A DNA stretch of 64,000 nt, taken from NCBI RefSeq assembly GCF_002531725.1, contig NZ_NWSQ01000024.1, positions 1-64,000 of the forward strand, written 5' to 3'. Positions 16,204 through 25,121 of this stretch are shown here, piece by piece; the first letter of the stretch is position 1, and each line of letters begins with the position of its first letter. The position numbers were made by a program, and so were the translations under genes. The stretch is from Rhizobium sp. L43. Its GTDB lineage: Bacteria > Pseudomonadota > Alphaproteobacteria > Rhizobiales > Rhizobiaceae. The notes below the pieces were generated by a model. It worked only from the letters and a program-made list of their open reading frames with translations, ran no database searches and was not told where the DNA came from.

Positions 16204-17517
16204 ATGGCTGATCTCCGCAATAATTTCGTCGGCATCAAATCCCCGAACCCGTTCTGGCTGGCGTCTGCGCCGCCGACCGACAAGGCCTACAACGTCGAGC
16301 GCGCCTTCAAGGCCGGCTGGGGCGGCGTGGTCTGGAAGACACTGGGCGAGGAAGGCCCGCCCGTGGTCAACGTCAATGGCCCGCGCTACGGCGCGATCTG
16401 GGGCGCCGACCGCCGCCTGCTCGGTCTGAACAACATCGAACTCATCACCGACCGCGACCTCTACACCAACCTGCGGGAAATGAAGCAGGTGAAGATGAAC
16501 TGGCCGGACCGGGCGTTGATCGCCTCGATCATGGTGCCTTGTGAGGAACAGGCCTGGAAATCGATCCTGCCTCTCGTCGAAGAGACCGGCGCCGACGGCA
16601 TCGAGCTCAATTTCGGCTGTCCGCACGGCATGTCGGAGCGCGGCATGGGTTCCGCCGTCGGCCAGGTGCCGGAATATATCGAAATGGTCGTGCGCTGGTG
16701 CAAGCAGTACACCCGCATGCCCGTCATCACCAAGCTGACGCCCAACATCACCGACGTCCGCCGTCCTGCGCGCGCCGCCAAGGCCGGCGGCACCGATGCC
16801 GTCTCGCTGATCAACACGATCAACTCGATCGTCTCCGTTGATCTCGACAACTTCGCCCCCAACCCGACGGTCGGCGGCAAGGGCAGCCATGGCGGTTATT
16901 GCGGCCCGGCGGTGAAACCGATCGCGCTCAACATGGTGGCCGAGATCGCCCGCGATCCCGAAACCTACGGCCTGCCGATCTCCGGCATCGGCGGCATCAC
17001 CACCTGGCGGGACGCCGCCGAGTTCCTCGTTCTCGGCGCCGGCAACGTCCAGGTCTGCACAGCGGCCATGACCTACGGCTTCAAGATCGTGCAGGAAATG
17101 ATCACTGGCCTTTCCGACTGGATGGATGAAAAGGGCCACAAAACCCTCGACGACATCACCGGCCGCGCCGTGCCCAACGTCACCGACTGGCAGTATCTCA
17201 ACCTCAACTATATCGCCAAGGCGAAGATCGACCAGGACGCCTGCATCAAATGCGGCCGCTGCTACATCGCCTGCGAGGACACTTCGCATCAGGCGATCAC
17301 CAACGTCGTCAACGGCTTGCGCCACTTCGAGGTGATGGACGAGGAATGCGTCGGCTGCAATCTCTGCGTCAGCGTCTGCCCGGTTGAGAACTGCATCACC
17401 ATGGAGCAGCTTCCCGCCGGCACCCTCGACAAGCGCACCGGCCGCGTGGTCGACCCGAACTACGCCAATTGGACGACGCACCCGAACAACCCGATGGCCC
17501 GCCAGGCGGCGGAGTGA
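16204..17517 (+). CDS. preA: NAD-dependent dihydropyrimidine dehydrogenase, PreA catalytic subunit
   Basis: 437 residues. Residues 1-310 form a dihydroorotate-dehydrogenase-like FMN barrel (NPFWLASAPPTDKAYNVERA; DGIELNFGCPHGMSERGMG, with the catalytic Cys region nearby; SGIGGITTWRDAAEFLVLGA). Residues 340-400 hold two 4Fe-4S clusters: CIKCGRCYIAC and CVGCNLCVSVCP. With PreT it catalyses the first step of reductive pyrimidine breakdown. The later enzymes of this pathway lie beyond the prophage at 61.8-64 kb. Confidence 0.95.
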   Translation: MADLRNNFVGIKSPNPFWLASAPPTDKAYNVERAFKAGWGGVVWKTLGEEGPPVVNVNGPRYGAIWGADRRLLGLNNIELITDRDLYTNLREMKQVKMNWPDRALIASIMVPCEEQAWKSILPLVEETGADGIELNFGCPHGMSERGMGSAVGQVPEYIEMVVRWCKQYTRMPVITKLTPNITDVRRPARAAKAGGTDAVSLINTINSIVSVDLDNFAPNPTVGGKGSHGGYCGPAVKPIALNMVAEIARDPETYGLPISGIGGITTWRDAAEFLVLGAGNVQVCTAAMTYGFKIVQEMITGLSDWMDEKGHKTLDDITGRAVPNVTDWQYLNLNYIAKAKIDQDACIKCGRCYIACEDTSHQAITNVVNGLRHFEVMDEECVGCNLCVSVCPVENCITMEQLPAGTLDKRTGRVVDPNYANWTTHPNNPMARQAAE

Positions 17518-17524
17518 CGGCTTT

Positions 17525-17559
17525 GCAACGCCGCGGAAAAGATCGATCCGCGGCGTTGC
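17525..17559. terminator. Bidirectional terminator hairpin between preA and ftrA
   Basis: Perfect 13-bp stem GCAACGCCGCGGA/TCCGCGGCGTTGC with a 9-base loop, between two convergent genes. T-rich tails are weak on both sides. Confidence 0.7.
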
Positions 17560-17594
17560 CATCTTGCCAGCAACGTTCGAAGCGCCAGGCCAGT

Positions 17595-18596
17595 CTACCC
17601 GCCGAATGACTTCCGATAGGCATTGGGGCTCGTCCCCAGTCGCCTGCGGAAATGATGCCGCATCGTCGCCAGCGTGCCGAAACCGCTTGAGATCGCGATG
17701 TCGTCGAGCGAGACGGCGAGCTGCTTTTCGAGAAGATCGCGGGCATGCCGCAGCCGCTCCTTTAGCAGCCATTCGCCGACGCTGAGACCCGTCGTCGCTT
17801 CGAAGCGCCGCTGGAAGGTGCGCATGCTCATACCCGCTCTTTTGGCAAGCAGGCTGATCGGCTGGTCCTCGGAAAGGCTTTCGCGCATCCATTCGATCAG
17901 CGGCCCCAAGCGGATGCCCTCGCGTTCCTCGGGAACCGGCGCGTGAATGAACTGCGCCTGCCCGCCTTCGCGGTGCGGTGGCACGACGAGGCGGCGGGCG
18001 ACGCTGTTTGCCGCCTCCGAACCGAAATCGCCGCGCACCACATGCAGGCAGAGATCGATGCCGGCAGCACTGCCTGCCGCCGTCAGCAGGCTGCCCTCGT
18101 CCATGTAGAGAACGTCGGCATCGAGCGTAATGTCGGGATAACGCGCGGCGATCGAGGCGACATAGCGCCAATGTGTCGTCGCCCTGCGGTTGGCAAGCAG
18201 CCCGGATCCGGCAAGAACAGCAACGCCCGAGCAGAGTGACATGATGCGCGCACAGCGCTGATGCGCTGCCCTCAGCGCTGCGGCAAGCGGTGCCGGCACC
18301 GGCGCATCGATCGCCCGCCAGCCGGGCACGACGATCAGGTCCGCCTCATCAAGCACTTCCAGGCCCTTGTCGACCGCGACCGTCAGCCCTCCGGCGGCGC
18401 GAAGCGGCCCCGGCTCGATGCCGCAGACCGAAAAGCGATACCAATCCTCCCCCATCTCCGGGCGCGGCAGACCGAAGACCTCATAGGCAATGCCGAATTC
18501 GAAGGTGCAGAGCCCGTCATAGGCAAGCGCCGCGACCAGCGGCCCTTTCGTCTGCTGTGATGAGGAGTTTGGCATGATCTTTACGCTGTCGGTCAT
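17595..18596 (-). CDS. ftrA: FtrA/GlxA-family AraC-type regulator
   Basis: 334 residues from ATG 18596, or 327 from ATG 18575. The N-terminal DJ-1/PfpI amidotransferase-like domain (AALAYDGLCTFEFGIAYEVF; IMSLCSGVAVLAGSGLLANR) is followed by an AraC helix-turn-helix (LAKRAGMSMRTFQRRFEATT; IAISSGFGTLATMRHHFRRR). It is divergent from the rhodanese-like gene that carries the prophage and probably controls it. The effector is unknown. Confidence 0.88.
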   Translation of the reverse strand: MTDSVKIMPNSSSQQTKGPLVAALAYDGLCTFEFGIAYEVFGLPRPEMGEDWYRFSVCGIEPGPLRAAGGLTVAVDKGLEVLDEADLIVVPGWRAIDAPVPAPLAAALRAAHQRCARIMSLCSGVAVLAGSGLLANRRATTHWRYVASIAARYPDITLDADVLYMDEGSLLTAAGSAAGIDLCLHVVRGDFGSEAANSVARRLVVPPHREGGQAQFIHAPVPEEREGIRLGPLIEWMRESLSEDQPISLLAKRAGMSMRTFQRRFEATTGLSVGEWLLKERLRHARDLLEKQLAVSLDDIAISSGFGTLATMRHHFRRRLGTSPNAYRKSFGG

Positions 18597-18666
18597 GATG
18601 GCCAATTTCGCAAAGCAGTAACATCGGCGATACCAGACAGCAATGACAACATGAAAGGAAAGACTG

Positions 18667-18948
18667 ATGCCAAGCCCTGTCGCAGAAATCCCCGCCGCCG
18701 CCGCTGATATCGCCGCCGCCCATTTTGCCGCCAAGCTTGCCTTCGAGACCGATTGCTCCGACGTCCATGCCGCCTTTGCGTCTGAAAAGGTCGACTTCGT
18801 TCTTCTCGATGCACGCTCGCCGACGCTCTTTGCCCAGTCCCACATTCCCGGCGCCATCAACCTGCCGCATGGCAAGATGACCGCGCACCGCATGTCGGCC
18901 TGGCCCGCCGACGCACTGTTCGTCGTCTATTGCGCCGGCGCGCACTAG
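18667..18948 (+). pseudogene. Rhodanese-like protein, 5' fragment split by the prophage
   Basis: Residues 1-91 are host sequence: HAAFASEKVDFVLLDARSPT, QSHIPGAINLPHGKM, LFVVYCAG. The last two codons before the stop come from phage DNA. The catalytic Cys (CAG) is the third-last host codon, so the fragment lacks the rest of the active-site loop. The 3' part resumes at 55278 with PHCNGADKAALRLSRLG, giving the family motif CAGPHCN when joined. The intact protein would be about 137 residues and presumably a sulphurtransferase. It is likely inactive in the lysogen. Confidence 0.9.
18936..18939. other. attL core of the prophage
   Basis: CGGC is the longest contiguous identity at both junctions (18936-18939 and 55277-55280). 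Left flank: GCGC-CGGC-GCGCACTAG; right flank: GCAG-CGGC-CCGCATTGC. Joining the outer flanks restores the rhodanese reading frame. Large serine integrases use very short cores, so this fits. Confidence 0.75.
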
Positions 18949-19021
18949 CGAATTGTGCGTTCGGCAATGCGCGCTTTTTTAACACCCGCCGACGTAGGTT
19001 GGGACAAGCGCGGATGGCACA

Positions 19022-20818
19022 ATGACAAAAGCATATTCCTACATTCGAATATCCAGCAAAAAGCAGGTTGATGGTCTCGGCATCACCCGCCAGATGGAAA
19101 AGACCCTCAAATATGTGAGGGACAACAATCTCGAACTCGACACCGATCTACGCGATGTAGGTTCCGGCTATCACGGCGACCACGTACGGTTTGGTGCACT
19201 CGGCGGATTTCTCAAACTGGTCCGAGCCGGTAAAATCCCTGACAACTCGACACTGATTGTCGAAAGCCTCGACCGACTTTCCCGCGAAGACGTATTGACC
19301 GCGCAAAGTCAGTTCATCGACATCCTGCGCGCTGGTATAACAATCGTCACGCTGCTTGATAATCAGGTCTACCACAAAGACCGCGATTTCACTCAGCTGA
19401 TTATGTCGCTCTCGATTATGAAGCGGGCGAATGACGAAAGCCAAACCAAGCACGAACGCTCGACCTACAATGTGAAAAAGAACCGCCTGGAAGCACTTGA
19501 GGGCAAGCCCCGGCAAGTGCAGACGATTGTGCGATGGATCGATCAGAAGAAGGTTCCGGGCACAGAACGTGATTTCGAATTTACCCTGAACAAGCACGCA
19601 GACACGATCAAAGAGATATTCGAACTCCGCGATATCGGTATGGGTGCGAGGTCGATTGCGAAGCATCTGAACGACCGCAATATACCTGTGCTGAAACCCG
19701 GCATGTCGAAAACACAGAAATGGAAAGACCCGATTATTCGGCTGATCCTGCAAAACGAGGCAGCAATCGGAACGTACCATGTGTTTGAAACCGTCGACGG
19801 CAAACGCGTGCCAATGGGCGAGCCAATCAAGAACTATTTCCCTGCTGCTGTTGATGAAGACCTGTTCTGGCGAGTGCAAGGCAAAAACAAACAGCTGACA
19901 ACAAGAGGTGCTAAAGGCCGCCACCACACGAACCTGCTCTATCAGTTGTCCCGTTGCAGCGTTTGTGGAAGTCGGATGCGGATCAAGCATTCCGGTGGCA
20001 TAAAGAAGGCGGGTGATGACCCTCGCTATCGGCTTTACGCTTGTATGGGCTATGAGGTGATGGGCAAAAGCGTTTGCAACACGCAGCGCAAGTCGGTCCC
20101 TTATGAACCGCTAGAGAAAGCAGTCCTCGACAAAGCGACCGAGTTTTATCTGGCAAGTGATCTCGCTGGAACGCTGGCGTATCGCGAAAGCGACCTGAAA
20201 CGAATGATCACGCAGCTATCCGAGCGGATCACCAAAAACGAGAAGAAGCGGGCCAACTTCGTCGCAGCCGTCGGTAGCGCAGAAGATGCAGCGGAACGGC
20301 TCGAATATCAGAACCAAGCCTCCGCAATGCGTCAACAGATCGAGGCTGACAAAGCGGAATTGACAGAGCATGAAATCACGCTTCGTCAGATCACGGAGCA
20401 GGAAGCCGAGCGCAGCAATGTTGCGGAAATGATCGCAATGGAACGGCTCAGATGGACCACCGGCACAGATGATGAAATCCTGCAAAGCCGGTCACGAGTA
20501 AGTCTGGCCCTGCGTAAGTTTATCAGCCGCATTGAAGTCAACTTGGATCAACAGGAAAGCATCGTCTTCGTAGCTGGCGGATTGAAGGGCTATCGCTTCG
20601 ATAGCGCTGGTGCGCTGACAGGCCGCTTCGATCTGACCTCAAGTTTCAAGGCCATCGACGGCGAAACTCCGTGGACACAAGAGCATCTTACAAATCACAT
20701 GGATGCACTAGGCTTCTCCGACGTGGAAAAGGCGACCGCCAAGGAAGCAGCCGCCCAAATCCTGTCTCGCGCAGGTATCACCCCGCAAGCAAAGCCAAAA
20801 CCGCTTCACTTTGAGTGA
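19022..20818 (+). CDS. Large serine recombinase (phage integrase)
   Basis: 598 residues. The resolvase catalytic domain spans about 1-145, with the nucleophile in YIRISSKKQ (Ser11) and arginines in SLDRLSRED. A recombinase domain follows (IAKHLNDRNIPV). A zinc ribbon has CSVCGSRM and a later YACMGYEVMGKSVC. A long coiled coil spans about 385-470 (SERITKNEKKRANFV; MRQQIEADKAELTEHE). It lies 82 bp from attL and should integrate this phage at the CGGC core. The excision factor was not identified. Confidence 0.93.
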   Translation: MTKAYSYIRISSKKQVDGLGITRQMEKTLKYVRDNNLELDTDLRDVGSGYHGDHVRFGALGGFLKLVRAGKIPDNSTLIVESLDRLSREDVLTAQSQFIDILRAGITIVTLLDNQVYHKDRDFTQLIMSLSIMKRANDESQTKHERSTYNVKKNRLEALEGKPRQVQTIVRWIDQKKVPGTERDFEFTLNKHADTIKEIFELRDIGMGARSIAKHLNDRNIPVLKPGMSKTQKWKDPIIRLILQNEAAIGTYHVFETVDGKRVPMGEPIKNYFPAAVDEDLFWRVQGKNKQLTTRGAKGRHHTNLLYQLSRCSVCGSRMRIKHSGGIKKAGDDPRYRLYACMGYEVMGKSVCNTQRKSVPYEPLEKAVLDKATEFYLASDLAGTLAYRESDLKRMITQLSERITKNEKKRANFVAAVGSAEDAAERLEYQNQASAMRQQIEADKAELTEHEITLRQITEQEAERSNVAEMIAMERLRWTTGTDDEILQSRSRVSLALRKFISRIEVNLDQQESIVFVAGGLKGYRFDSAGALTGRFDLTSSFKAIDGETPWTQEHLTNHMDALGFSDVEKATAKEAAAQILSRAGITPQAKPKPLHFE

Positions 20819-20822
20819 AGCC

Positions 20823-22013
20823 TTACACTTTAATGCACGCGAGCAACGCGACGTTACGCGGACGTGCTTCCGAGCCACCATCCGATGAGATTGAGTGACC
20901 GTGCGCAGGAACTGTGCCGGTGCCCATAGTGGTCGTAGACTTCGGTTTGCCCTGTGCGTATGGCGTACCACCGGCCTGCGTTTCCAGACTATCTTCAGTA
21001 CTCGTATAAGCAGTTACCGATAGACCCCAAGGACCGTTGCTCGCAGTAGCGCCACCGTGGCTGTGAGCCAAGTTTTGCGAAGACTGTGCAGAACCCAGAG
21101 TTCGACCCGAGTCAACACCACGACCGCTATCAAGACCACGAACGAACTCACCACGCAGATCAGGAACGTTGAACGTATTTGAGCCATCGCCCGCGCCAAA
21201 TGTTGTGCCGATTGCCGTGAACAAGCGAGAGTAGGTAGTGCGAGAAACAGCCGCACCATTCGCCGCCAAATAGCCAGTCGGAGCAGTTGCCTGCGCGACG
21301 TAGATAACAGTGGAAGCAGGAACGATGGTATCCAGGATCGCTTGCAACCCGCTGATTGTTGCAACGTCCTGCGTACCTGTGTGGTTTGCACGAGCCTGAT
21401 ACCAAGAGCCTTCTTGACCATCCAATTTATCCGAGTCCAGGCCAGAGCCTGCACCGTCGTTGGCCGTGGTAAACACTGGCAAACTGTTGATAGTCATACC
21501 GGTTGTCGCTGCAACAGTAGTTGCCGCAACACTCGTTGCTGTCACAGAAGTTGCAGACACAGAAGTTGCTGACAAGCCAGCGAACGATTGATTAGCCGAG
21601 GTCGTCAACAAGCGGAACTTTGTGCCATCATAAGTGACCGTGATCGGAACGCCTGCAATGAGATCGCCAGCGGTCAATGCGCTGCCATTGTTCTGTGTCA
21701 GCGCCTTAGCGGGCATTCCATTGATGCTGAGGGTTGCTGCGCCTGTGTTGGTCGCTGATACAAAGAACGAGAAGAACGCGCCCTTATAGTAATCGTCAGG
21801 CGGGACATCGTAAGTCAGCGCATAGGCATTACCTGAATTGGTGCAAAGTCCACGTGCGTTTTCACGGTCGAATGCGCGTTTCTGTGCACCCATGCCAGCG
21901 CGGATAACAGCGGGAACCGCGCTAGGAGCCTGGCCCGGTGCGATACCGTTTGGGCTTGGGGAAGTGTTCTGAGAATCGCTCTCATTCCACCTTGGGTCTG
22001 TATAATCTACCAT
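20823..22013 (-). CDS. Tail fibre protein with phage tail-collar domain
   Basis: 396 residues. The middle has a short Ser/Ala/Thr/Val repeat (SATSVSATSVTATSVAATTV), typical of a fibre shaft. The C-terminal part is a phage tail-collar domain: APTGYLAANGAAVSRTTYSR, FNVPDLRGEFVRGLDSGRGV, and histidine-rich SQNLAHSHGG and VPAHGHSISSDG, ending in RPRNVALLACIKV. It probably sits at the tip of the virion and contacts the host surface. It is the last gene of the leftward late operon, converging on the integrase. Confidence 0.85.
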   Translation of the reverse strand: MVDYTDPRWNESDSQNTSPSPNGIAPGQAPSAVPAVIRAGMGAQKRAFDRENARGLCTNSGNAYALTYDVPPDDYYKGAFFSFFVSATNTGAATLSINGMPAKALTQNNGSALTAGDLIAGVPITVTYDGTKFRLLTTSANQSFAGLSATSVSATSVTATSVAATTVAATTGMTINSLPVFTTANDGAGSGLDSDKLDGQEGSWYQARANHTGTQDVATISGLQAILDTIVPASTVIYVAQATAPTGYLAANGAAVSRTTYSRLFTAIGTTFGAGDGSNTFNVPDLRGEFVRGLDSGRGVDSGRTLGSAQSSQNLAHSHGGATASNGPWGLSVTAYTSTEDSLETQAGGTPYAQGKPKSTTTMGTGTVPAHGHSISSDGGSEARPRNVALLACIKV

Positions 22014-22049
22014 TGTTCACCACATTTTCTTATTGTTGTTGGGGTGCTT

Positions 22050-22067
22050 CCCGGCCTTGTGACCGGG
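22050..22067 (-). terminator. Hairpin between ejection-type gene and tail-collar gene
   Basis: CCCGG, 8 bases, CCGGG in a 60-bp gap. The T-tail is weak; it may only attenuate read-through. Confidence 0.35.
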
Positions 22068-22075
22068 GCATTTTG

Positions 22076-24244
22076 TTATTCGGAGTAGCCAATCTCCCGT
22101 TGGAAATCGTTGATTGCGACGGCCAGTGCAGTATCGCTCGTGCTTGCTGCGAGTTTCGACAGCTGCTCCAAGTAGGCCCTTGTGCCGCCCTTCTGCATCT
22201 GCGCTTGAGGCAATCGTGCCAGCAAATTCACAGTTTCGGGGCTCGTGAGCAATTTTGCTTGCCAACGGTTGAGACCGAAACGACCGGCCTTACCCGCTGC
22301 AATACCGAGAAGCGCTTTCGGGCCGCCGAGAACCGCACCAAGCAGGCTTTTGCCGTCTGCGAGGTTTAACTCTTCAAGCGCATTTGCTGCTTTGTTCGTA
22401 CCGCTGTGATTGTCGAGGCGTCGATAGCCCTTCATGTTTTCTGCAATGCGTGCGAGACGGTCCAAGTCCTGACGATACTGCGCACGCGCTGTGCCGCTGA
22501 ACAACGCGCTCTTCGCCTCGTCACTCATCTTCGCCCAATTGCGGAGCATCGTTGTAGGATTGAATTCGCCGGAAGCATCGATGCCCATGCGTTCGACGGT
22601 CGAACCGGTCAGGGTGTTCCACAATTCCGGCCCACCTTCGCTGCGCTCGATCTGACGACGAACCGCATTGATACGCGTACCGCCTTTGTTGACCTGTGCG
22701 AGAACCCAATCCGCTGCCTGTTCCGGCGTCTGTGCGCGTAGGATCGGATCGAGCGTGTTTTTTGTACCGAAAGCACTATTCGGATCGTTGGTGCGACGGA
22801 AACGATTGTTTGCTTTTTTCCAATCCTGCAAAGCGTTGCCACCGATAGCCTCGGCGGTTTCGCCCATGTCCTTCCCCATAGCTGTATAGAGACCGGATGC
22901 ATAATCTCTCGTGGCCTGATTCATAGAAGGGTCGTTTGCGATCTTGCCGATATTTGTGCGGGCTTCCTTTAATTGATTAAAGTTGATGCCAGCGCCTAGA
23001 TCATCGACAACCGCTTTCGCCTGTGTGATCACATCATCAAGGGCTTTGCCGTTATTGAGCGCTGCGGATTTGGTCATGCCAGCGCGTTCGGCCTGTAGAC
23101 CATCAAGGAACTGACGAGTATTTGCGCCCGTTGCGGGACCATCACCAATCGATCTACCAGCCTCTTCGTACAGGTAATCGTTGCGTGCTTTGGATGCAGT
23201 TTTTAATGCTGCGGCTTGATCCTTGAGGGCTTGGCCGAGTTCCTGACGTGTCATCGTCTGTGGTGTAAGCCCGTTAACGATGCGGTTCGCCTCGTTATCC
23301 ATCGCGCTGAAAGCACCTTCAATGCGATCCTGAATAGGCTTGCCCGCGCGTGTTGCTGCGAGTGCTTGTTCGCGAATAGCCGTGTTAGGATTACCAGCGA
23401 CCATACCAGCGGAGGGCTCGGCTCCGATTGCTCGGAGGTCAGTAGCACGTTCACCAGCAAGGGCGGCATCATCGGCAGTTCCGACGAGAATGTTACGACC
23501 ACCTGTACCGAATGTGTTTTTTACAGCGCGAGCGCCACCGCGAATGATTGGAGCGGCAACCACACCGACGCCCTCGCCCGCTGCGTTGATAAGGCCGGTC
23601 TTTGTTGCGTCCCATACTTGCTCGCCAGCTGTACGAGTGTCCTCGTTGCCGAACAGGTAGTTCAAACCGCGCTGTGTCGCTTCACGGCCTGCTGTTGCGC
23701 CAAGGCCAGCACCAAGCATACCACCGGTTACCGTACCCGCTGCTGTACCTGCGAGTGGAATAATGGAACCACTAGTGCCACCAGCAATGCCGCCGCCAAC
23801 TGCGCCACCGACTGCACCGACACCCTCACCGATTTCAGGAGCAATACTCGCGAAGTCACCCAATGAAGGTATCCAACCCGGCTGATTATAAATCATCGTC
23901 TTGCCGGTCTTCGGATCGCTCATGATGAAGTTGTCATCATCCAACGGCTGCGCATCCGGGTAGGACTTGCGCAGAGCGGTCAAACGGTCTTCCGGCTTAT
24001 CGAGCGCGCCGACTTGTGCACGCACCAGCGGAGGCGCTTCCATGCTCGGATCGATGTCTTCGGGATTGAGTTTTTTCGCGGCTGGCTCAACGATAGGATC
24101 ACTCTCCCACGGAGCGGACGCATTGTTGTCCTCTACGATGGGATCGTTTTCCCACGGCATGACTTGGCGATCTGTTTTTGTCGCGCCGGTAACTACGGGA
24201 TCAACTACGGGTGCCTTCTGAGGCAAACGGCCAATACTAACCAT
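22076..24244 (-). CDS. Large virion protein, candidate DNA-ejection protein
   Basis: 722 residues from ATG 24244, behind GGAGGAGCG; an upstream ATG at 24286 lacks this. A glycine-zipper hydrophobic region at about 140-200 (GEGVGAVGGAVGGGIAGG; GMLGAGLGATAGREAT) could insert into membranes. The rest is helical and Ala/Glu/Lys-rich. Position next to the tail lysozyme and this architecture resemble podovirus internal or ejection proteins. The start overlaps the previous stop (TAATG), so translation is coupled. The family is not recognised with certainty. Confidence 0.6.
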   Translation of the reverse strand: MVSIGRLPQKAPVVDPVVTGATKTDRQVMPWENDPIVEDNNASAPWESDPIVEPAAKKLNPEDIDPSMEAPPLVRAQVGALDKPEDRLTALRKSYPDAQPLDDDNFIMSDPKTGKTMIYNQPGWIPSLGDFASIAPEIGEGVGAVGGAVGGGIAGGTSGSIIPLAGTAAGTVTGGMLGAGLGATAGREATQRGLNYLFGNEDTRTAGEQVWDATKTGLINAAGEGVGVVAAPIIRGGARAVKNTFGTGGRNILVGTADDAALAGERATDLRAIGAEPSAGMVAGNPNTAIREQALAATRAGKPIQDRIEGAFSAMDNEANRIVNGLTPQTMTRQELGQALKDQAAALKTASKARNDYLYEEAGRSIGDGPATGANTRQFLDGLQAERAGMTKSAALNNGKALDDVITQAKAVVDDLGAGINFNQLKEARTNIGKIANDPSMNQATRDYASGLYTAMGKDMGETAEAIGGNALQDWKKANNRFRRTNDPNSAFGTKNTLDPILRAQTPEQAADWVLAQVNKGGTRINAVRRQIERSEGGPELWNTLTGSTVERMGIDASGEFNPTTMLRNWAKMSDEAKSALFSGTARAQYRQDLDRLARIAENMKGYRRLDNHSGTNKAANALEELNLADGKSLLGAVLGGPKALLGIAAGKAGRFGLNRWQAKLLTSPETVNLLARLPQAQMQKGGTRAYLEQLSKLAASTSDTALAVAINDFQREIGYSE

Positions 24245-25056
24245 TATGCGCTCCTCCCACTGAACATCGAGAGGTATTGCTCCCACGGCTTGTAAGTCTG
24301 CTTAGGTGCGGTCATCTGAGTGAGTTGAACGGGCTGCGACTGCAACAGGCCACCACGCGGGGTGTCATCCTGTGGCTGCGGCTGGTTCATTGCCATTTGC
24401 GAAAACTGCAGAAGCCCCGGAAGGCCCTTGTTTCCTGTAAGGCCAGGGATATCAATGCCTAGCAGTCCCTTCGATGCGTCCGCTGTTGCAGCGGGTGCGC
24501 TTGCCGTAGCGGACGGCGCTCCTGTGGACGCTGTGACTGCATCCGCTGCAATAGGCGCACTGGTAGGCTGCGCTGCTGCAATTTGCTCGGGCGTCATGCC
24601 GAATAGCTGACCAGCGTAACCGAGACGGCCCGAGTAGTTGTGACCACCAGTCGGATTGTCAGCGGACCAACCTTGCGGACGTTCGTATCCGATGAATGCC
24701 TGTGTGGCGCTTGGCACGTCCTGCGCAGCCTGTAGGCGTTTCCACGCGGCACTTTCAGAACCACCGCCGTTGCCGCCTGAGCCCTGCAATTCGTGCATCA
24801 CGAAATCAAGTTGGGTATCCAAGTTGTTGTAGTTGTCGCCGCCGAATCCTCGCAGATTGCGGGCGCGATCACCATTCCACTGGGCAATGCCGATACTGTT
24901 TGAGCCGTCACGGCCATCGCCACGATTGATGGCGCCAGTGTTCAGGCTGCTTTCACCGTAGAGATTGCCGACAACGCCAGCGGATTGTGCCGGAGATAGT
25001 CGGTACTTGTCTTGCAAATAACGGTATGCGTATTGCGCGTTCTGGTTCAACGCCAT
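24244..25056 (-). CDS. Phage tail lysozyme-like virion protein
   Basis: 270 residues from ATG 25056 behind GAGGTGAGA. The N-terminal 150 residues read as a virion lysozyme: SPAQSAGVVGNLYGESSLNT with the likely catalytic Glu, SNSIGIAQWNGDRARNL, LDTQLDFVMHEL, ATQAFIGYERP. The C-terminal 110 residues are Ala/Pro/Gln-rich and probably flexible. It would cut peptidoglycan during DNA entry, unlike the soluble endolysin at 46734. Confidence 0.8.
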   Translation of the reverse strand: MALNQNAQYAYRYLQDKYRLSPAQSAGVVGNLYGESSLNTGAINRGDGRDGSNSIGIAQWNGDRARNLRGFGGDNYNNLDTQLDFVMHELQGSGGNGGGSESAAWKRLQAAQDVPSATQAFIGYERPQGWSADNPTGGHNYSGRLGYAGQLFGMTPEQIAAAQPTSAPIAADAVTASTGAPSATASAPAATADASKGLLGIDIPGLTGNKGLPGLLQFSQMAMNQPQPQDDTPRGGLLQSQPVQLTQMTAPKQTYKPWEQYLSMFSGRSA

Positions 25057-25121
25057 TCTCACCTCGTCCCGTTTTCCGGGCTTCTTGTCGCGGCCTCTTT
25101 TGGGCCGGTTACTTCACGTAC

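Noticed and set aside
15574..18171. 865-codon minus-strand frame opposite preT/preA
   Set aside because: Antisense shadow of GC-rich genes; the true products on the plus strand have clear motifs.
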